A stretch of 50,316 nucleotides of DNA from a virus: IMG/VR virus record IMGVR_UViG_3300028571_000039, positions 1 through 50,316 of that record; one strand, 5' to 3'. Below are positions 27,601 through 36,600 of the stretch, piece after piece. The notes under the pieces were generated by a model. That model was not told the origin of the DNA. It ran no database searches and was given only the letters and a program-made list of their open reading frames with translations. Both the position numbers and the translations under genes were made by a program. Each line of letters begins with the position of its first letter. Position 1 is the first letter of the stretch.

Positions 27601-30600
27601 CATCGTGAAGGCGGACGTGATGAAAGCCATCATCCCGCCGGGCTTCAACTTCATGAGGGTTTTCCCGAAATAGTAATCATGCAGGCTTCCCACCGGTCCC
27701 CCCATCGCGGCAAGCGCCTTGTCTGCAATCGGGATGTTGGCAAACGGGACGTTGGAAATCGCGAGGTCAATCGAGTTGTCTGCGATGTCGGATTTCTGGT
27801 AGCCGATGTTCTGGATGTCCGCCTCCGGGTAAAGGGCGGAGAGGATCTTCGCCGTGTAGCTGTCGAGTTCCACCCCGAACATTTTGCTTCGGTCGGCAAT
27901 CTCTTCCGGCATGAGTCCGAAAAAATGACCGATTCCCGCGCCGGGCTCAAGGACGTTGCCGCCCTTGAATCCCAGCCACTTCATGATGTCCCACATCGAA
28001 CCGATGATTTCCGGCCTCGTGAAGTGCGCGTTGATCGTGCTGTGCTTTGCTGCCCTGTATTCTTCCGGGGAAAGGAGTTCGTTTAGGTCCGTGTGCGCGG
28101 AAAGCCATTGCTTTTTCCAGTTTTCAAGCCTGGTCGCGTCCTCATCTTCCGATGCTGCAAGGTCCGTGTAATACGGGTCGTTGTGGGCGCGGAAATTCTC
28201 CGCCCGGTGGCGGTGCCGTTCAATTTCTCCGCGTTCCACCAACGTCGCCTTGTCGTCATCAAACGCCTGGGAGAGAGCGCCCCAGCCGGAGAACTTCACG
28301 AGGGATTGCTTTTCCTCTGCGGTGGCAAGCCTCTTCTCGTCGGCAAGGGCTTTGATGATCCGGATCGCCTCAATGTTCGCTCGCAGCTTGCCAACTGTTC
28401 CACGGGGAGCAAGTTGTTGATCCCTCGAAAGCTGGATGTTCCGCCCCGGACTTCCGACCGGCGGGCGCTCGGTGGCTACTCCTGCACCCGCGAGAGTAAC
28501 TTTTCGGCTCTTTCGCGGAGTTCCGGCGGAAGGTTTTCCTCCTCGCTGTCCTCCCAGTCCTCCGGATACGGAAAGTTGTTCTTCATCGCTTCCACTTCGT
28601 CCTGATTTTGAAGTTGTGCCAGCATCAGGTGAAACGCCTTCGAGTCCATCCATTGAAGGAATTCCTCCTCCGGGCCGTCCAACCTCCGCTTGACCTCGCT
28701 CGGAGTCGCGCTGTCCAACCAAGATTGAAAACAAGTCTCCCATTGCTCCGTCTTGCGGAGATTGGTTCTCTCCTCTGGATTTAGGTTTCCGAGTAGGATT
28801 CGCTTTTCTTCGTCCGTTTGTGGTGCTTTCATTTTGGTTCTCCTGATTGCTGATACTTTCTGTAGGGGGGGCCGTCAACGGGTTTCCGGCAAGGATTTTT
28901 TTAAGCTCTCGCTCGCGCATCAATAACCGGTCGTCAACAATCCCGCTTTCCGCTTCCTGTGAACGCAGTTTCTTTTGGACTGCTGAAAGCATGGACTCTA
29001 GCTCTCCGCCAAAGAGGTCGAGGGCATCCCCGGCTGGGATCTGCAAATCTTGCTGCGCGGCTGCCGCCTTCGCCTGCGGGTGGGTGATCCCGTCCGCCTC
29101 AAGCGCCTTGGAATAGGCGACAACCTCCGGGGCTACGGTCGCGAACATATCAAGCTGGTCCGGGTTATTGGTCCGGGCATTGAGAGCAAATCCTGCCGCC
29201 GGGCGGGCATGCTTGGATCGCCATTCCTCTCCCCAGTTTTTGAGGATCGGGTAGGGAACGTCGGTCAACTCCTCGTTGTATCCGGCATCTTCCGCCTTCC
29301 GGGCGTAGAAATCCGCTTGGTTTTCCAAGTCGCGGGAAAACTCTGTCGAGGGGGCATTCGTCCGGGAATTGAGCTGCGCCTCCGGGCGATAGATCGTGGA
29401 CCCGCCCGCCTTGTGCGTGACGACGGCCTTGCCCTTCCGGTCCATGTAGTTCTGAACGGAATAGACATCCTCCATGTCCGGGGTGCCGGTCCAGTGGATA
29501 TTGTTGCCCGCTGCCGTAAATCGCTTCGTTTCCGGCCCGCCAATCGCGTTCGGGAATGCCTGCTCGTGGGAAACCCCAAGAAGGGTTTCGCGGGCACCGT
29601 ATTCCCGGAAGTTCACCGCACCGGATGCGCTGACGTAGCCTTTTCCAAAAGCGTCGTTGGTCCGGGAATTCAGCGGTTCCGCCGATGTCCGGGATTGCCC
29701 ATAGCTGGCGAGTAACTCGTCAATTTTCGTGGCGTTCTCATTAAGATTCTGCCGGTCCCATACCTGATGAAACCTGCGACTCAAAATATCATCCCCGGAA
29801 AGATTAAGCGGGAAATCCGGCGACTTGTCGTAAATGGTGATCGCATCCCCAAGGAACTTGATATAGCGGGGCAACGCCATATTAAACCCCTTGTGCGCCT
29901 CAAGCAGAATCTCGTTAGGGACAAAGCGTTTTGTTTTTTTTCCTCGGATATATGAGCGGATAAGCGCCTCGTGCGGGTCAATCGTCACGGCAAGCATGCT
30001 GACTTTGTAGCCTTCGGACTGGAATGCCTTCATATCCGCAATTCCGGCATCGGCTTTTCTCATCGTTCCATCTTTGATGATATTTAGCTTCTGCTCGCGG
30101 GCGATGCGTTGGATCTCGTCCGCTACCATCGAAGCTTCTGCATGAGTGTAAAAGCTGCTGCGCCGGTCATCCCTCGCGTTCATCGCCTCATATTCCGGGA
30201 AGAATTCCCGGACCTCATCACAGTTCACGAGAACGGAATTCGTTCTATCGAATCGCCCCTTGGCAATCATCCCGTCCAGCGCCGATGTTTTTCCGGCGGC
30301 TCCGCCTCCTCCCATGAACATAGCCCATGGAGAATCGGAACGGGTTGGTTTCGCTATTCCAGATAACTGCTTCGTGCTGTATCCGCCGGAAATAAAATAG
30401 TTGATGATCGCCTCGCGCAATTTTTGGCGAGAAACGATTCCCGGCTTTAATCCGAGAACAGTGACGGCAATAGATTCCGGGGGGAGTTCTGCCGTTGTGC
30501 TTTCTTTTGTGTGCCTTAGAAGCGGGTCGTCTGGATTGGTGATCCCGTCCGGGAGGATTGGGAGACCAAGATCATCCCATCCTTCACTCCAGTTTTCCCC

Positions 30601-33600
30601 GAATTCTTCAACAAGTCGCGAGTCCCGGCCTTTGCTGTCGAGGGTTATGCCCCTTGTTAGTTGTCGTTGATCCCTTGCGCCTCTAGGTCCGCTTGCATCT
30701 TTCTCCAGTCCTCCGCGTCCTGTTTCTGCCTCGCGTTGGCCCGGTCCACCCGTGCCCGGTGGTCGTCCGGTGGCGGGGCTGCCGGTGGTCCCGGTGGCGC
30801 TGCCTTTCTGTCTTTTCCGTCCTTCATCGTCTTCATTATACTTTTGAGCCTCGGTTTTGTCAGTCAGTTTATTGCGTAAAGTTTGCGCTGCCCTGCGGGA
30901 TTTCCGGTTCCCGCGAGAAAGCAAAGCCATCTGTTCGACCGGTGCTTTCGGGAGTGCCCGGCGCTCAACCTCGCCCTCAAGGGCAAACCGGTCGTCGCGG
31001 GAGGAGTCGAAGAACTCCATGAAGTCCTGTCCCTGCGTCTTCTCAAGCTGGGTCAACTCTTCGCTTTCCCACCGGGTAAGAGTCTCCTGCCTGCGCTTTC
31101 CTTCCAGTTTCCGGATCCGGGCGGACCGGTTGAATGTATTCGTGCGGGCCTGCAATCCTTCTGCGGGTTCGGACTGGCGACGGTGCGCGTTATTGATCCC
31201 CTCGATTGCTTCCGGGAGGGTCTTTGCCTCGGAAAACATATCGTTCGGTGTCCACCCGGAGATTCCGGCGGACAGAAAGGCAAGGTATCCGTTCCAGTTG
31301 TCGCTGGTCGCGTCGGAGTCGAGTCGCTTTGTCCCCTTCTTCGTGGCGGCCCGGTATTCGACAAGTTCCGACAACCGGGTTGCGATTGCCTGCGCGGAGG
31401 CGTGATCGCCAATCGCTTCACCCTGCTCGGCTGCCCGGCTGACTGCGGTGGGAAGCGGGATCCCGCTCGTGAGATAGTTTCCGATGTTGGCAATCAGGCC
31501 GCCAAGGGAATCGGCGGTAGAATCGTTCGCCTGCATCCGCATTGCCATGGCTGCCTTTGCGGCATCCGAAATCAGGCTGGTGAAGGTGGCATTCCTGCCG
31601 GAAAGCACGTTGTCGGAATAGACGTTGGCAACGGATGGGTTCCGGAATGCAGACCCAAGGATGAGTCGCTGAATGTAAATCTGCGCCTGCGTCGGGTTTT
31701 TGACCATCGGTGCGAGCCGGTTGCGGTCGAGCCCCAGCACCTCGGCATCCCGCATGAGCCCGGCGAGGACATCGCGGGCCTCGTTGGCGGAGAGCGTCAC
31801 CGGCAGCCCGGCAAGGCGCTCGGTCGGAATCTTTGTCGAGGAATCAATGTCCGCCCGGTCGGCGGTGTCCTGCACAACTCCGGTGGACGGGTTCAAGTCG
31901 TCCACGAGTTTTTGATATTTCGCGGCCCCTTCCGTGGTCCGGATGTCGAACACTCCAAGGAACCGGGATCCGGTCCACCCGGCGGGGAAGGAATCAAAAC
32001 CAAAGGTCCCGGCCTTGGATTCCCATGCCTCGCTGAGACGTTCCTGATCTTCGAGGGGAGCAAGGTTGGTCATCATGACGCGGGCGTTTCCGCCTGCCGC
32101 CTGCCACCGGGCGCGGGGATTCCCGTCCTTGTCGCTGTCGATCACGATTGCGGACTGCGGGGATCCGTTGGCTGCGCTCGGATCGTTGCTCGTCAAAATA
32201 TCCTCATTCAATGCGCCCGGAAGCGCCCCCTTGCGGACCTTGTTCTGTTCCGCTTCGTCGGCCCGCGTGTTCTGCCCGGCATACTCCGGGTTCTTCGCAA
32301 ATTGCTCGCCCGTGTGGCTGGCTTGGAGCTTGCGGGGGGGCAGCGCCACGAATACCGCCGGAATCCGACTGTTGTTGACGGCAAGGACGTAGGTCGGGCG
32401 GCCTTTGACGGAATCCCCAAGGAGGGATTTGACGGCTTCCTGCGTGTCGGAGGAAACCGTGGCAACAACCTTTTCCCAGTCGGCAAGGTTTCCGGCCCGG
32501 ACGTTAACGGCATGCTCTCGGCGGGCCTTCGCCCGGTCGTCAATCGCCTGCCGGTCGGCTTTTTCGGCTTCGAGTGCGGCAATGCGCCGGTCGGCTACAC
32601 TTGCAGACCCGCCGGTCGAATCCTGTCCAGCATTCGCAGAAGATGAACCTCCCGCGATAGAGTTCCCTCCCGCGCCTCCCGCGCGGCTTCCTGCCGTGCC
32701 AGTCGAGCCCGGAGTGTTGCCGGGGTCGGATTGTCCGCCAACTCCTCCTCGCCCGCCAACATGAACAGAATCGTCTCCTCGTGTTGCTCCTTGGTCACTG
32801 TTCCCGGCTTGTTTGGCGTTGTCCCGAATCCTTCCATAGGTGTCCTGATACTCCTGCGAACGGGTTTCGTCAGCCTGTTTCTGAAAATTCTTAATCGCCG
32901 CGACGCTTTGCGCCCGGATCGTGGCAAGCCGGTCGAGGTATTCTTTCCCCTTGTCGGGTGAATTCTTGAATGACTCCTTCAAGTGGGATTCGAGCCGGGA
33001 AAGGGTTTTGAGAAGTCCCGTGAGGAATTTCCTGATGCTCGCGAGGGTCCCGGCATTCAGAGCCTCCTCTGTGATCCGGGTCTTCCCCTTGATGACGTGC
33101 CCCTCGGCATCCAAAGAAAGATCGTGCTGCAAGACCATCCGGAGGAATTCCATTCCCCGGTGCCCGGAGGATTCTTTCATCCCTCTTACCCGGACAATCT
33201 GTTTTTTAACATCCATCGGGAGGTCGTCAAAAATTTCTGTCGCCTCGGCAAGCGCAACGTCAAAGTCGTGCGTCGCTGCGTATTTCTTTGGATTCTTCGC
33301 CCGGCCCTGATCGGCCAGCACGTTGACTTGAACCAAGTGCGCGACCTCCTCCTCGATGATCTTCTTGATTCCGACATCGCTGCGGAACTGCTCAAGGGCA
33401 TGGCGTTTCAGCATCCCGCCAACATTCAATTCAAGAACCTCGTTCGCGTTCGCTGCAATCCCGGATCCGTGGGATTCCTTCATCGTCGCCTTGATTGCCT
33501 TGATTGCTCCCCCGTAAGTGAGGATTTCCGGCGCAATGCGGTCCCGGATGACTGCGGAGAGGACTTTCTTTGCCTGCGGGGCAATGTCGTCGTAATGCTC

Positions 33601-36600
33601 GGAGCCCTGCACCTTCGGCGCGGATTGCAACTGCCCGATGATGTTGGAATGGATCGCCTCAATGTGCGGGCGCTGGGATGTCTTGCTCGCGCCAATCGCC
33701 GTCAAAACAGCCTTCGGGTTCTCGAATCCCTTGGCCTGCTCGAATTCCTTGACCGCTGCCGCCGCGCTTTTGCCGGTCCAGTTGTCGGTGCCGTCCCGGC
33801 GCACGATGCTGTTGGCGAAAACTTTTGCAACGCCCGGCTTAACCCCCCGCTTTGTGAGGGAGGAATGGATCTGGTGCGCGGCTGCCGCCTCACGTTTGGA
33901 AAGGATGTTCCCGGACTTGCCTGCGGGGAGGGGAGGGGATTGGGATTTGTTCGCCTCAATGGCGGCATTTACGCTTTCAACCGTCTCCCCGCTTTTCCTG
34001 CCGGTGGTCGGGCCGTTTAGAACCGCATTGTTTGACGATTCACTGGGGGAAGCTCCGCCGGTTGTCCCGGCGGAGTTGTCAGGTTCGCTTGCTAGTTCAT
34101 CTTCAACACCCCCTTTCAAAATCTCCTGCCTGCGGGTCGCCTCGTCCCGGATCGCCCCGGAGTCCATGAGGGAAGCCACCGCCGGGGATGCGGTCCGCAT
34201 TTCGGTCAAAAGGTCATCGGTGACAACAACCTGCCCGCCCACCTTTGCGGTGTGGTCATTGATTGCTTCCTGCTCGGCCTGCGTGAGGGCTTCAACCGGT
34301 GTGCCGGTGAGAAGCTTCAACCCGGCAGCCATCGCCGGTGCCCGCTCGGGCATCGGGTAGGAGGTAAAGTCAGCATTCGCTGCCGCAATGTGTTCGGGCA
34401 TGATCGCGCCGGGCACTGCCGGGCCGGTCGGGGCTGCGGCTGCGTTCTCCGCGCGGAAGTCCGATGTCGCCTTGTGGAGACCGCCAATCGTTCCGCCTGC
34501 GCCAAAGACACCGCCACCAAGCGCCCCTTGCGCCGTGCTTTCAATAAACTCGTCCCACTCTTCCCTTTTCAATGGCTCGTAGTTCGCGAAGTCCATCCCA
34601 TGCTTTGCGAACCGCTGGGCGAGAAATTGATTGAGGGCCTGCCCGCCTTCTCCCGTTGCTTCTCCCGCGACGGAAATCCCGAAATCTTTCAACTCCCGGA
34701 CTACTGCCGCGCGGTATTTCTTGGATCCTTCAACAATGGCTTTTGCGGCACCTTTGTTGAGCCCAAGCATTTTGCTTATCGGGAGGAGTTCCCCGGCTAC
34801 ATCCATCGCTGCCGATGGGACCGCAAAAAGCAAGGTCGTCGCGGCTGCCGTGTCCGGGTCAATCTCAGGATCACCCATGAGGGACAAATAGATTTCTGCC
34901 CCGTTCCCCTTGTATGAGCTGCCAAAGGAACCAAGGAGCATCCCCGCCTTTGCTCCGATGGTTTTGAATTCAGATTTAAGCAGTTCCTCGGATCCTTCAC
35001 GCGCAAGTATCTTGACCCCCTGCGCCTTGATTTGCGCCTTTGTGAAGGTCTTCACCCCGGACGTTATCCCCAGTTCTAAAAGTTCCCGCTTGGCGATTGC
35101 CTTGATCGCGGATTTCGCGAAAAGGCCGGTAAAGAATCCGCCAATCCCGCCAACCGCTGTCCCGGCCCCTGGCACCGCACTGCCGCCCGATGCGCCGATG
35201 ATAAAACCAACCGTCGCGGAGGTGATGCTCTCGGCAATCTGCGGGGCGAGGGAAATAATCCCCTGCGCTGCCCAAACTGCTGCATCCCCTTTGGTCCGGA
35301 CGTTCTTCACCCCGTCCACAAGGGACGGGTAATCCTGCGCCATTTCCGCTTGCGAATCCTGAGAGTTTTGAAGCATTGCGGCGGCAAACTCCTTGTTGCC
35401 GGTGACGTGTGCCAGCAACCCAAGTGCCGCCTTGTTGAAATCGTGATAGCTCTGCCCGGACTTCCGTGCCTGCCCGGCCCAATACTCAACCGGGTTCTCG
35501 GCATACATCGCTTCCGCCTGCTTCTTCATCCCCTCCGGGGAGCCGGCGTTGCCGTAGAAAATGTCAAGCGCGGCGGCTTTGTGCTCCGGGCTCTTTTTCT
35601 TGTAGGTTTCCCGGATCGCTCTCAGCATCGTCTCCCTGCTTTTCTCAAAGGCCGCCCGCAACTCTTCGTCTGTCGCATTTGGCCGGTTCTCGGAATTCCA
35701 GTCGCTATTTCCTGATTTCCACTCCTCAAAGGTCTGCTTGGAATAGTAGTCGTGTTGATCCTTGATTTCATCGTAAGCGGACCGGGATCTTTTCTCTTCC
35801 TGCCACTGGATTCGCTTCTCCGTGGGGAGGGCGTGCCATGCCTTCTTGTCGGCATCGTCCCACCTTGCCTCATCAAGGCTTTTCGGAAAACCGTCATTCG
35901 CGGCAATCCCGTATTCGCTTTCGATCCCCTGACTCTTCGCCTTCAACTCCTCTTGAAGCGCCTTTGCGGCGGCTGCCTTGCCGGGACCCTCCGGGAGCGC
36001 CTGCACCGCTGCCGCCCGCGTCTCCGCCTCGGTGTCGAGTGAATCAAACTGGTCGGCAAATGGGGCGGTCGCCGGATTTTCGCGCATCTTTGCGCGGCCC
36101 GCCTTAATCTCCTCCTTGCGCCTCGATGCCTGCGCCTCGATGCCGGATTGGACCGTGGCAACCTGCGCGTTGCGCTGTTGGAATTTTGAGTTGAGGGCTT
36201 CCCCGTCCGCTTGGATCCCTGCGGCCTCGGCATCCCACTGGGCCATTTGGTCCGCTGTCCCGCCCGCCGCCCGCTTCTGCGTGTGTTCGTCCGCCCGGCG
36301 CTGCAATAGTGCCTGCTCGGACTGCAACTGCGCATCGGTGGTCTGGATGTCGGAAACCTTTGATTCAATCGCAGGCCCAGCCTGCTCCGGCGGCAATGCG
36401 CCAAGTTCGGCGGCCTTCTCCGACCGCTTGCGCTGCAAGAATCCCGCAGGCCCCTCGTCCTTCAATCCCTTGTGCTGCAAGTCGAGTTCGTAGCGTTTTT
36501 GTTCGAGGGCGCTGCGCTCGTCGTCGCGGGCAAGGATCGCCTCACGGGTCGCGTGTTCGGACTTCCGGACTTCCTCGCGTGCGTTCCATGCCGCTTGGTC

